Counted from the first letter of the stretch, positions 1 through 6,958 are shown. The stretch is 7,667 nucleotides of DNA from Pseudomonadota bacterium (GCA_018830925.1 JAHJRK010000394.1:1-7667); one strand, 5' to 3'. Notes: generated by a model not told the origin, from the sequence alone. Numbers and translations: made by a program.

Positions 1-1
1 A

Positions 2-958
2 GGATGCCTTTTGCCTGATCCCAACCTGACCGTTTTAAGTGAGCCCTCTGTGCCCAGAATAAGATCCGTTCAGCATATGGCATATATAAAAATTGCTGAA
101 GGATGCAGCAGGCGATGCAGCTATTGCATTATTCCCAAGCTACGCGGAAAACAACGGAGCCGTTCTTCTGAGGATATTGTTTCAGAAGCGAGACTGCTTA
201 TTGAATCAGGCGCCAGAGAACTGATCCTTGTGGCCCAGGACACAACCTCTTATGGAAAAGATCTGAAGAGTTCTGCCGGCCTCGGGAGGCTTCTTGAAAA
301 AATATCCAAAATATCGGGGGATGCCTGGATAAGAATTCTTTACGCACATCCTGAAAGCATCGATGATAATTTTGTTAAAACCATTGCTTCAGGCCACAAT
401 ATATGTTCCTATTTCGATATTCCCGTTCAGCATGCAAGCCGTCCCGTGCTGAAAAAAATGGGGCGAAGTTATAATCAAAACGGCCTGTTAAAACTTTTTG
501 ATAAAATAAGGTCTGCCGTTCCCGATGCATCCCTCCGGACAACCGTCATTACAGGTTTTCCGGGTGAAACGGATAAGGACTTCAGAGATCTGTTATCTTT
601 CATAGAAAAAGTAAAATTTGATCATCTCGGAGTTTTTATATATTCAGATTCCAAAGATATTCCATCTCATAAGCTTCCGGACAGGGTTTCGAAAAATGTC
701 GCGAAAAAAAGACGCGACAGAATCATGTCCCGCCAGCGGGAAATATCCCTCGAAAACAACAGGAAACACATAGGCAAGGTTTTTGATGTTCTTGTTGAGG
801 AGTTGCCTGAAAAAGGACTTTGTATCGGACGAACAAGATATCAGGCTCCTGATGTTGACGGCATTACCTATATTACCGGTGAATTTAAGGAAGGCTCTTT
901 TGCCAGAGTAAAGATCACGGATGCCCTTGAATATGATCTTATCGGAGAAGCTGCATGA
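2..958 (+). CDS. rimO: Ribosomal protein S12 methylthiotransferase RimO (5' end cut by the window)
   Basis: The reading frame is open from base 2 with no start in view, so this is the last 318 residues of a protein normally near 440; the N-terminal methylthiotransferase (UPF0004) domain is mostly missing. The radical-SAM cluster motif CSRRCSYC is encoded at 104-127, directly after the family-typical AYIKIAEG. Further RimO-type blocks follow: LVAQDTTSYGKDL, RILYAHPE, FDIPVQHAS and TGFPGETDKDF. A TRAM domain occupies about the last 70 residues (743-949), with GRTRYQAPDVDG near its centre. RimO adds a methylthio group to the conserved aspartate of ribosomal protein S12, using two iron-sulfur clusters and SAM, in the cytoplasm. 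The relative MiaB acts on tRNA; the AQDTT and YQAPDVDG blocks favour RimO. The stop codon overlaps the next start (ATGA), implying translational coupling. Confidence 0.93.
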   Translation, partial: GCLLPDPNLTVLSEPSVPRIRSVQHMAYIKIAEGCSRRCSYCIIPKLRGKQRSRSSEDIVSEARLLIESGARELILVAQDTTSYGKDLKSSAGLGRLLEKISKISGDAWIRILYAHPESIDDNFVKTIASGHNICSYFDIPVQHASRPVLKKMGRSYNQNGLLKLFDKIRSAVPDASLRTTVITGFPGETDKDFRDLLSFIEKVKFDHLGVFIYSDSKDIPSHKLPDRVSKNVAKKRRDRIMSRQREISLENNRKHIGKVFDVLVEELPEKGLCIGRTRYQAPDVDGITYITGEFKEGSFARVKITDALEYDLIGEAA

Positions 959-1935
959 GAGATTTGAAGCGTGAAATTCTTCCCATGGTCGAAAAAGACC
1001 TTAAAGAAATTGAAATTGCTCTTGCCGATAATTTAAATCCCTACCTGGATCTTGTTTCTGATGTTGCCGGGCATATTCTTTTTGCCGGGGGAAAAAGGTT
1101 GAGGCCGCTTCTTATGGTGCTTTCGGCAAGAATTTGCGGCTATAAAGGAAACTATGACAAGGTCTTTTCAACAACATTTGAATACCTGCATGCCGCAACC
1201 CTTTTGCATGATGATCTTGTTGACGGGTCAAAATTAAGGAGGGGAAAACCTGTTGCAAATTCAATATGGGGAAATTCGACGGCGGTGTTAGTCGGCGATT
1301 TTCTTCTTGCGCGGGGTCTATCCATTGCCGCTGCTACCGGCAAACTAAAAGTTATTAAGGTAATCGCGGGAGTTACCGAAAGCATGTCCCAGGGAGAGAT
1401 CCACCAGCTTATGAGAAAAGGCGCGCTGGACCTTACCGAAGCAGAATATATGGAGATAATCTGGCGTAAAACCGCCGTTTTATTTGAGGGCGCCTGCAGG
1501 ATAAGCGCCTTTATAGCAAATGCTTCGAAAAGAGAGGAAAAGGCTGTTTCCGGATACGGATATAACATGGGAATGGCCTTCCAGATGGCAGATGACCTTC
1601 TGGACTACACGCTTGATACCAAGGCTCTTGGAAAAGAGGTGGGAGCCGATTTAAAAGAAGGGAAGCTGACACTTCCTGTAATATATGCCCTGAAAGAAGC
1701 GGACAGGAATGACCGTCTCAGGATGAAAGCTATAATACAAAATAAAAATTTTTTGGTGCGCGATTTCAAATTGCTGATAAAGCTCCTTGAAAAATACGGA
1801 GGAATTGCATATACGAAAGATCGTGCGAAGTGGCATATTGAAAAGGCAAAAAAAACTCTTCGTATTTTCAAACCTTCAAAAACAAAAAAAGTACTTGAAT
1901 ATATAGCCGACTACGCTCTATTAAGAAAGGCATAG
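955..1935 (+). CDS. ispB: Long-chain polyprenyl diphosphate synthase (octaprenyl/heptaprenyl type)
   Basis: 326 residues, the usual length for trans-polyprenyl diphosphate synthases. GGKRLRP (45-51) binds the isopentenyl diphosphate side; the first aspartate-rich motif DDLVD is at 86-90, followed by the RRGKP block; the second, DDLLD, is at 213-217, followed by GKEVGADLKEGKLTLP. Residue 81, five before the first aspartate, is alanine; a small residue there is typical of long-chain enzymes rather than FPP or GGPP synthases. The enzyme extends an allylic diphosphate with isopentenyl diphosphate to make the side chain of the respiratory quinone. The start overlaps the rimO stop as ATGA, so it is probably translated by coupling. 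The symbol ispB is by family similarity; the exact chain length cannot be read from sequence. Confidence 0.9.
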   Translation: MRDLKREILPMVEKDLKEIEIALADNLNPYLDLVSDVAGHILFAGGKRLRPLLMVLSARICGYKGNYDKVFSTTFEYLHAATLLHDDLVDGSKLRRGKPVANSIWGNSTAVLVGDFLLARGLSIAAATGKLKVIKVIAGVTESMSQGEIHQLMRKGALDLTEAEYMEIIWRKTAVLFEGACRISAFIANASKREEKAVSGYGYNMGMAFQMADDLLDYTLDTKALGKEVGADLKEGKLTLPVIYALKEADRNDRLRMKAIIQNKNFLVRDFKLLIKLLEKYGGIAYTKDRAKWHIEKAKKTLRIFKPSKTKKVLEYIADYALLRKA

Positions 1936-1962
1936 AACCTGCTTTAAGACTTATTCCTGCAT

Positions 1963-2529
1963 ATGCAAATGAACATAAACATTCCAAACATATTAACGAT
2001 TATCAGAATCCTGCTGGTTCCTCTTTTTGTTATTGCTCTGCTGAAGGATATGTTCTTTTCCGCTCTCATTATCTTTTCGGTTGCAGGTTTAAGCGACGGT
2101 CTTGACGGACTCATTGCAAGATATTTCAATCAGCGAACGGTACTCGGGGCTTATCTTGACCCGATTGCTGACAAACTTCTTATAATTTCCGCATTTGTAA
2201 GCCTTGGAGTTCTCAGGATTATTCCCGGCTGGTTGACGGTTATTGTGATAAGCCGTGATGTGCTTATACTTCTCGGAATAGCCATTTTTTCTATAAACGA
2301 TATATCTGTTGATATCAAACCAAGCTTTGTCAGCAAATGCACGACTGTTGCCCAGATTTCAACCGTTATTTTCATTCTTTTAAACCCGGAGGTTTCATGG
2401 GCTGCATTAATTAAAAACAGCCTTTACTGGCTTACGGCAGGCCTATCGATACTTTCCGGATTTCACTATATTTACAAAGGCATGAATATTCTTCAGTCAG
2501 CTTCATTAAACAACCAGAAACAGAAATAA
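1963..2529 (+). CDS. pgsA: CDP-diacylglycerol--glycerol-3-phosphate 3-phosphatidyltransferase
   Basis: 188 residues with the CDP-alcohol phosphotransferase signature D-x2-DG-x2-AR-x8-G-x3-D-x3-D fully intact (D45, D48, G49, A52, R53, G62, D66, D70). The N-terminus NIPNILTIIRILLVPLF is very typical of PgsA, and several hydrophobic segments (about 12-28, 30-42, 72-88, 93-110, 128-140, 153-171) make it an inner-membrane protein. It makes phosphatidylglycerophosphate from CDP-diacylglycerol, the first committed step to phosphatidylglycerol and cardiolipin. It lies 27 nt after the polyprenyl synthase and probably shares its transcript. No convincing Shine-Dalgarno precedes the start; the second ATG at 1969 (MNINIPN) fits the family N-terminus equally well. 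A phosphatidylserine or alcohol transferase of the same superfamily is possible but less likely. Confidence 0.9.
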   Translation: MQMNINIPNILTIIRILLVPLFVIALLKDMFFSALIIFSVAGLSDGLDGLIARYFNQRTVLGAYLDPIADKLLIISAFVSLGVLRIIPGWLTVIVISRDVLILLGIAIFSINDISVDIKPSFVSKCTTVAQISTVIFILLNPEVSWAALIKNSLYWLTAGLSILSGFHYIYKGMNILQSASLNNQKQK

Positions 2530-2555
2530 ACAGTAAATTCCCAGTAGTTATTTAG

Positions 2556-2711
2556 GAGACAGGAGTCAGAATTCAGAAGCCAGAATGAAAATGAGATGTA
2601 TGGGTTGACTTCCCAAACCAGGAGATCTGTGATTTCTATTACGGCCAATATGGCTGAAACATATACCGCTTTTATTCTAAATTCTGGCTCCTGACTTCTG
2701 GCTTCTGAATA
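2556..2711. repeat. Inverted arrays of 7-bp tandem units (NCAG heptamers)
   Basis: On the left the + strand reads four 7-bp units in a row, GAGACAG GAGTCAG AATTCAG AAGCCAG (2556-2583). On the right (2677-2711) the complementary strand reads TATTCAG AAGCCAG AAGTCAG GAGCCAG AATTTAG. The arrays are inverted relative to each other and separated by about 93 bp. The best-paired part is a perfect 15-bp inverted repeat, 2571-2585 with 2696-2710. It fills the gap between pgsA and the tRNA-Val promoter and could fold into a large hairpin in any pgsA readthrough transcript. I infer a dispersed, MITE-like or REP-like element; no terminal duplication is evident. Confidence 0.6.
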
Positions 2712-2724
2712 ATTACCATTTCCC

Positions 2725-2753
2725 TTGACATGAAAAATCAGAGGTGTTAATTT
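2725..2753 (+). promoter_or_regulatory. Promoter of tRNA-Val
   Basis: A consensus -35 TTGACA (2725-2730) is followed after 17 nt by a weak -10, TAATTT (2748-2753), placing the transcription start near 2760, a few bases before the mature tRNA 5' end at 2766. The -35 is unambiguous; the -10 is poor, and TTAATT one base earlier is an equal alternative. Confidence 0.55.
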
Positions 2754-2765
2754 TTTTCGGAGTAA

Positions 2766-2840
2766 AGGCGCGTAGCTCAGGGGGAGAGCGCTACCCTGAC
2801 ACGGTAGAAGTCGTTGGTTCAAATCCAATCGCGCCTACCA
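2766..2840 (+). tRNA. tRNA-Val (anticodon GAC)
   Basis: A complete 75-nt cloverleaf with encoded CCA. The acceptor stem AGGCGCG pairs perfectly with CGCGCCT, the discriminator is A, and the D arm is GCTC/GAGC. The anticodon stem CTACC/GGTAG encloses loop CTGACAC, giving anticodon GAC (valine, GUC/GUU codons). The T stem GTTGG/CCAAT (one G-T pair) encloses TTCAAAT. It has its own upstream -35 box and a downstream intrinsic terminator, so it is a single-gene transcription unit. No duplicated 3' end of this tRNA was seen in the window, so it shows no sign of being an integration site itself. Confidence 0.97.
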
Positions 2841-2848
2841 ATGAAATT

Positions 2849-2882
2849 AAGGGGTTATGGTTTTTGCTGTAACCCCTTTTTT
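2849..2882 (+). terminator. Intrinsic terminator of tRNA-Val
   Basis: A perfect 9-bp stem AAGGGGTTA (2849-2857) / TAACCCCTT (2870-2878) with a 12-nt loop is followed by a run of T through 2882. It starts nine nt after the CCA end. The stem also has an A-rich start, so it could act weakly on the opposite strand for transcripts running out of the kinase region. Confidence 0.85.
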
Positions 2883-3074
2883 CGTCAGTTATGACCAAAT
2901 TGTGACCGGTAGCCGAAAAGAATGGGGCTCATCCAGTTCCTGTGTACTTTCTGAAATGAAAATGTATGTACCCACAGAATGACCGCCTCTATAGCACCTG
3001 CGAGTCCTCGGAACAGATGAGAGAAAAGAATTGAAGATTGCCAATTGTACAGGTGAACTTTAATCCACCCGTGT

Positions 3075-3191
3075 TCACGTGGATCGATCAAGTTCTTTCT
3101 TTACGGCCAGCCCCAGTTTCTCTATTACACAGGGTTTTTTCACATAGGCGCCGGCGCCAAGAGTCTGGTAAACCGACCCGGCGCCATTCCC
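3075..3191 (-). pseudogene. Fossil C-terminal end of a receiver (response regulator) domain
   Basis: Directly after the TAA of the hybrid kinase, and in the same frame, the - strand stays open for 38 codons to a TGA at 3075-3077. The translation includes LGAGAYVKKP followed by CVIEKLGLAVKKELDRST. This is the standard ending of a CheY-like receiver: the GAGAYVKKP block carries the conserved lysine-proline of beta5, and the EKLGLAV stretch is the last helix. It is not a copy of the kinase's own receiver end (FLGKPYVSKELSDAIQLAMAKKA), which is complete. There is no start codon or ribosome site, so it is not a gene on its own. I infer the tail of an older receiver left behind when the present receiver replaced it. 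The remaining 190 nt towards the tRNA terminator show nothing I recognise. Confidence 0.7.
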
Positions 3192-5507
3192 TTAAGCCTT
3201 CTTTGCCATTGCAAGTTGTATCGCGTCGCTAAGTTCCTTGCTTACATAAGGCTTGCCTAAAAATGCCTGGGGCCATTCGGGATGGTCGCCTGCCATCACC
3301 TGATTCTCGTTGTAGCCGCTGGCAAGGACCACCGGGATGCCCGGCGAAAGTTTGCGAAGGGCTGCGAGTGTCCCCCAGCCATCCATGCGCGGCATGGTCA
3401 GGTCGCAAATTACGACACGGATCTCGGCCTTATGCTGCTGAAACATCTCCACAGCTTCAACTCCGTCCTTTGCTTGAAGCACCGTATATCCCATGTTTGT
3501 GAGCATAATCCCGGCCATTTTGCGCAACGACTGCTCGTCTTCCACCAGCAGCAGCGTTCCGCCGCCTTCCATCTTCGGGACTTCGGCAGCTTTCTCCGGT
3601 TGCCGTGAGGCTTCTTCGGCAGAGACAGGCAAAAAGACCCTGAAAATGCTCCCTTTACCGGGTTCGCTCTCCACAGCAACGGCTCCTCCATGGGATTTCG
3701 TTATCCCCAGTACAACTGCCAGTCCCATGCCCCGGCCTGTGGACTTGCTGGAGAAAAAGGGGTCAAAGAGTTTCTCGATATCCTTGTCCGCTATCCCGCA
3801 GCCGGCATCAGCCGCTTCCAGACAGGCATAGTCATTCTCCTGTGGCTTCCATTCGACGGGAAAGCGGTGCGACGCGGTAATATCTGCCGGAGAAACAGTT
3901 TTGACAGTCAAGTTAATGGTGCCCTGACCGTCTCCCATTGCCTCCCATGCATTGGTAATCAGGTTGGTCAAAACCTGTTGTATCTGGTTCTCGTTTGCTT
4001 TGACAGTCGGACCCGGAGAGGGCAAATCGGTCTTAAGAACCACTTTTTTCGGCGTGGCGGCCCGGAGCATGCGCAGGCTGAGGCGGCAGATCCCGGAAAG
4101 ATCCAGAGTATCTTGTTTGTCGAACGATTGACCAAGGTAGGTAAGCATCAGGCCGCTCATCTCTGCTGCCTTGCCGGCGGCCTTCATGGCTGCGGTGAGG
4201 GTCTCGTCCGGACCCGAAGTCCCGGACAGTTTATTTATCATGGCAAGCTCGAGGTTCCCGATCACCACGCCGAGCTGGTTGTTGAAGTGATGGGCGATCG
4301 CTCCGGCCATGCGGCCCAGGCTTTCGGTCTTCTGGAGTTGCCGGTTCTGGGCCTCCAGTTTTTCCTTTTCCTCCTCCGCCCGCTTGCGCTCGGTAATGTC
4401 TTCGGATATTATCACTGCTCCCATAGAAAAAGGTGCTATTGTGACTGACAGAAATTTGTTTCTATATTTTTGTTCTGGAAACAGTTTAAGCTTTCCTGAA
4501 CCGAGACATTCCATCAGTTCGGAATGCATATCAATCTTGTGACTTCTTGCATAATCCCGATACATCATATCTCCGATTTTAGGCAATCGATCACCTGACA
4601 TCCTCTTAGCCCGATTGACTGCAATAATTTTTCCTTCCAAATCAACGGCTATGGCTTGCTCGGGGTTATACTCAAATAGCGCATAATTTAATGATTCTTT
4701 TTGCTTTAATTCCTCCGCCGCCCGCTTGCGCTCCCCAATCTCCCTCCGAAGTCGATCGTTAGCTTCCCTGAGTTCTGCTGTTCTTTCTTCAACTCGAATC
4801 TCCAGTTTCTGTTGCCCTGTCCGAAGTTCCATCTCAGCTTTTTCCAGCGATGCGGTTTTCTTCATAAGTCCGAGATTCTGCTCACGCAATTTGTTTCTGT
4901 TCTTCTTCAGGATACCGGCGGTCAATGAAGCAATGTATGCTACAACAAAAAGTAACCCTATGACCACCAAAATACCGCTCAATATAGCCGGCCCTGTAGG
5001 ATTAAAAAACGGAATGACAGCATGATGCGTGAGTAAACCGAAAAACTCGCCTCCCACCACAAAGCTGAAAGCTGCCGAACACAGAAAGGCTATGACATAG
5101 GGAAAACCTCGCGGCGCCATGACGCCCACATACGTTATGAGGGCAGCATAGATAGGGGTGAGATATGTGGCCTCGATACCACCCAGGAAATGAATGATTG
5201 CCGTATAACCAAGGATCTCAAGGAAATTGATAAGGAGTGAAGCGTATCCGAATAAGTGCGTGTGAGTAATACGCTTCAATATCAGCAAAGTGGGCGGGTT
5301 GATCAAAATGAGGTATAGGACTGACAAGGTAATGCCTGTAAAGTGATTCATCTTGATAATGTTTGCAAGATAAGCGGCTAATGCGAATACCCACATGATC
5401 AAACTGGCGCCTGAGCGGACAATCGCTCCTTGAAAATGCCGTCTATAGAGGATCTCCAGGTAATCCGCAGGCTTTTCGGTCTCATAGTGATCGCTTGGTT
5501 CTATCAC
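3192..5507 (-). CDS. Membrane-bound hybrid sensor histidine kinase with PAS and receiver domains
   Basis: 771 residues. About residues 28-200 hold six or so hydrophobic segments, a membrane sensor I cannot assign to a named family. A charged coiled coil follows (about 203-270), then a PAS domain (about 272-372, ending ITERKRAEEE). The phosphoacceptor region is GRMAGAIAHHFNN with H406; the usual AHDFNN is AHHFNN here. The ATPase domain has the N box NLITNAWEAM (N519), G1 DAGCG (567-571) and G2 GRGMGLA. The C-terminal receiver (about 650-768) is complete: E656/D657, phospho-acceptor D702, S730 and K752. It should autophosphorylate and pass phosphate to its own receiver; no output regulator lies in the window. 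The start is GTG at 5505-5507 with GGGAG (5513-5517) five nt upstream. The catalytic half is visibly GC-richer than the PAS segment, suggesting a mosaic. Confidence 0.93.
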   Translation of the reverse strand: MIEPSDHYETEKPADYLEILYRRHFQGAIVRSGASLIMWVFALAAYLANIIKMNHFTGITLSVLYLILINPPTLLILKRITHTHLFGYASLLINFLEILGYTAIIHFLGGIEATYLTPIYAALITYVGVMAPRGFPYVIAFLCSAAFSFVVGGEFFGLLTHHAVIPFFNPTGPAILSGILVVIGLLFVVAYIASLTAGILKKNRNKLREQNLGLMKKTASLEKAEMELRTGQQKLEIRVEERTAELREANDRLRREIGERKRAAEELKQKESLNYALFEYNPEQAIAVDLEGKIIAVNRAKRMSGDRLPKIGDMMYRDYARSHKIDMHSELMECLGSGKLKLFPEQKYRNKFLSVTIAPFSMGAVIISEDITERKRAEEEKEKLEAQNRQLQKTESLGRMAGAIAHHFNNQLGVVIGNLELAMINKLSGTSGPDETLTAAMKAAGKAAEMSGLMLTYLGQSFDKQDTLDLSGICRLSLRMLRAATPKKVVLKTDLPSPGPTVKANENQIQQVLTNLITNAWEAMGDGQGTINLTVKTVSPADITASHRFPVEWKPQENDYACLEAADAGCGIADKDIEKLFDPFFSSKSTGRGMGLAVVLGITKSHGGAVAVESEPGKGSIFRVFLPVSAEEASRQPEKAAEVPKMEGGGTLLLVEDEQSLRKMAGIMLTNMGYTVLQAKDGVEAVEMFQQHKAEIRVVICDLTMPRMDGWGTLAALRKLSPGIPVVLASGYNENQVMAGDHPEWPQAFLGKPYVSKELSDAIQLAMAKKA
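4378..4733 (-). repeat. 14-bp direct repeat bracketing the PAS-coding segment
   Basis: GCCCGCTTGCGCTC (+ strand) occurs exactly at 4378-4391 and 4720-4733, 342 bp (114 codons) apart and in the same reading frame. Including the neighbouring TCCTCCGCC the copies match over about 20 nt apart from one extra codon in the second. Both encode the E-R-K-R-A linker, once before and once after the PAS domain. Identical codon choice on both sides suggests duplication or recombination rather than independent protein-level constraint. Confidence 0.7.
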
Positions 5508-5537
5508 GTTGTCTCCCTCTTCAAGAACTGTTCAAAC

Positions 5538-5589
5538 GCTTAAATACCTCATGTTGCTGACAGGATAGAAAAACGGATTGTATTTAAGC
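5538..5589 (-). promoter_or_regulatory. Inverted repeat in the kinase mRNA leader
   Basis: A perfect 10-bp inverted repeat, GCTTAAATAC (5538-5547) / GTATTTAAGC (5580-5589), with 32 nt between. If transcription starts near 5604, both arms are in the roughly 100-nt untranslated leader, ending about 20 nt before the ribosome site. It may fold as a leader hairpin or act as a DNA operator; the sequence alone does not decide. Confidence 0.45.
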
Positions 5590-5599
5590 AAGTCTTATT

Positions 5600-5637
5600 A
5601 TCTTATTGAAATTATATAATACTCAATAAGATGTCAA
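5600..5637 (-). promoter_or_regulatory. Kinase promoter with overlapping 10-bp dyad operator
   Basis: On the - strand a perfect -35 TTGACA (5637-5632) and perfect -10 TATAAT (5616-5611) are separated by 15 bp, shorter than the optimal 17. A perfect inverted repeat ATCTTATTGA (5600-5609) / TCAATAAGAT (5623-5632) straddles the -10: one arm fills most of the spacer, the other covers the expected start near 5604. This is a good geometry for a repressor, or for a spacer-distorting activator that compensates for the short spacer. The kinase start codon is about 100 nt downstream. Confidence 0.6.
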
Positions 5638-5770
5638 ATAGAAAGAAGGTCATCAGATACTGTTTACCATTTGAAATAATTGATCTAAACGACCAAACTC
5701 ACCTGCCGCTTTATAGCGTAGCGGAAAAGTGGTCAAGAGCAGCGCCTTGTTCTGCGTCCTTGCCTATATA

Positions 5771-6013
5771 CTACTTCTTCAGCTTCTTGGAAAGATACAC
5801 TCGGAGCGGGCAATGGCACAAATGACTGTTTCTGAATAACACCGCAAACGGGCAACCCGAAGGGTTCTTCTCAAGGCAGTCGAGATAGTCTTTAGCCCCA
5901 AAGTCCTCTGCCTTGCAGAGATGATCGAGCCCGCTTTCTGCACATTTGAAGTTCTTTGGGCATTGTATTCCCGCCATGATCTCTTCAGTCTTCTTCCTGT
6001 CTTCGTCTTTCAT
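5771..6013 (-). CDS. Small cysteine-rich protein of unknown function
   Basis: 80 residues with seven cysteines at 18, 24, 33, 46, 54, 66 and 68, spaced C-x5-C-x8-C-x12-C-x7-C-x11-C-x-C, and a basic end (RVYLSKKLKK). No signal peptide or membrane segment is visible, so it is probably cytoplasmic. The number of cysteines suggests a metal or iron-sulfur site, but no named motif is present and that is inference. It has a good ribosome site (AAGAGG, about five nt before ATG); the internal Met13 (MAGIQC) is an alternative start. It begins 32 nt after the transporter stop on the same strand, so the two are probably co-transcribed. It resembles short cysteine-rich hypothetical proteins I associate with deltaproteobacteria; I cannot name the family. 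Confidence 0.75.
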   Translation of the reverse strand: MKDEDRKKTEEIMAGIQCPKNFKCAESGLDHLCKAEDFGAKDYLDCLEKNPSGCPFAVLFRNSHLCHCPLRVYLSKKLKK

Positions 6014-6045
6014 GAATGCCTCTTTAGATGCAGCACTATTACTAT

Positions 6046-6939
6046 TTATGCCTTTTTGACAACCAGTCCCACGCCTGCCAGGAGCAGCAGCGCGCCGGCG
6101 TATCCGAGCAGGGTGGTACTTTCAGAAGAAAGCCAGGGGAGCTTCTGAACCGAAAGAACACCGACAACAATCAGGGTAATCAGCGGGTTCAGGACGATAA
6201 TGGCGCTTACCTGGTTGGCAGGGAGTAGTTTGAGGGCTTCACCCAGAGTGCCATAAGCAATGAGAGTATTGGCGCCCAGAAAGATCAGGGTCAGCCAGTC
6301 CGAAAGGGTCAGTCCCTGGAATTCGTGAAAAACGGCCAACGGGGAAAATATCATGGCGGCAACCAGGTAAATCAGTAAATTGGTCTGCTGAGGGGCCCAG
6401 ATTCGGATCAGGTGTTTCTGGCATACTGCAAAAAATGCCCAGGAGATGGCTGAAAAAATGATCCAGAGGTTGCCAAGAGTGTATTGCTGAGAAGAGATGA
6501 CAAGGTGATGAATCTGATCCTGGTAAAACAACGCAAAGCCCGCTGCTGCAATGCCAAAGCCGGACTTTTGAAGGATGGTCAGGCGTTCTTTGAAATAGAC
6601 AACCCCCACAACTGCCACCAGAAGCGGAGCGATCTGGATCAGGATCTGGGCATTGCTGGGAGATGTCAGGGCGACGCCGGTGGTAAATCCCAGGTAATTA
6701 CCGGCCATGGCAAGTCCTGCAAGTATTCCCAGAATCGGGGGGACTTTAAGAATTTCAAAAAACTGCGGACGATGGATGATATAATATCCTGCCAGAAATA
6801 CGAATGAAAACGTAAACCGGAACCAGATGATGGTATTGCCGCTGAACCGCTGAAGCGCATATTTGAGTACAATAGCCAATATCCCCCAGAGGACGGCCGT
6901 TATGCTGATCATCAGCATTCCTTTCGAATGATTGGACAT
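6046..6939 (-). CDS. EamA-family (DMT superfamily) inner-membrane transporter
   Basis: 297 residues, the standard length, with two tandem EamA halves (about 7-138 and 155-293), each with five hydrophobic segments, ten in all. Family marks visible are the early TAVLWG in the first segment, the ALTSPSNAQILIQIAPLLVA stretch, FKERLT after segment four, the repeat-two AISWAFFAV, and LNPLITLIVVGVL near the end. DMT proteins of this kind usually export metabolites or amino acids; the substrate cannot be told from sequence. A GAAAGG ribosome site lies about six nt before the ATG. It is the first gene of a likely two-gene unit with the cysteine-rich protein. On the right it adjoins the tRNA-Asp terminator, i.e. 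the chromosomal side of the integration junction. Confidence 0.92.
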   Translation of the reverse strand: MSNHSKGMLMISITAVLWGILAIVLKYALQRFSGNTIIWFRFTFSFVFLAGYYIIHRPQFFEILKVPPILGILAGLAMAGNYLGFTTGVALTSPSNAQILIQIAPLLVAVVGVVYFKERLTILQKSGFGIAAAGFALFYQDQIHHLVISSQQYTLGNLWIIFSAISWAFFAVCQKHLIRIWAPQQTNLLIYLVAAMIFSPLAVFHEFQGLTLSDWLTLIFLGANTLIAYGTLGEALKLLPANQVSAIIVLNPLITLIVVGVLSVQKLPWLSSESTTLLGYAGALLLLAGVGLVVKKA

Positions 6940-6958
6940 GAAGGCCTTTCTTTATGGA

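Noticed and set aside
2556..2711. CRISPR array
   Set aside because: The units are 7 bp, contiguous and inverted between arms; there are no spacers.
2493..2828. 111-codon - strand frame
   Set aside because: It crosses the heptamer repeat, the tRNA-Val promoter and most of the tRNA itself, so it cannot be a real gene.
2885..3091. 68-codon - strand frame between the tRNA-Val terminator and the receiver fossil
   Set aside because: No ribosome site, no recognisable motif, and it overlaps the receiver fossil in another frame; I considered a decayed integrase end beside the tRNA but found no catalytic residues.
3690..4448. 252-codon open frame on the + strand
   Set aside because: It runs antisense to the conserved kinase and ATPase motifs of the hybrid kinase, has no domain signature, and is a frame shadow in GC-richer DNA.
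5706..5724. CCGCT / AGCGG hairpin as a terminator for the eamA and cysteine-rich gene unit
   Set aside because: The stem is only 5 bp with a 9-nt loop and no T run follows on the - strand.
5631..5825. 64-codon + strand frame (MSNRKKVIRYC...)
   Set aside because: It starts on the kinase promoter, has no ribosome site, and its end overlaps the cysteine-rich gene on the other strand.
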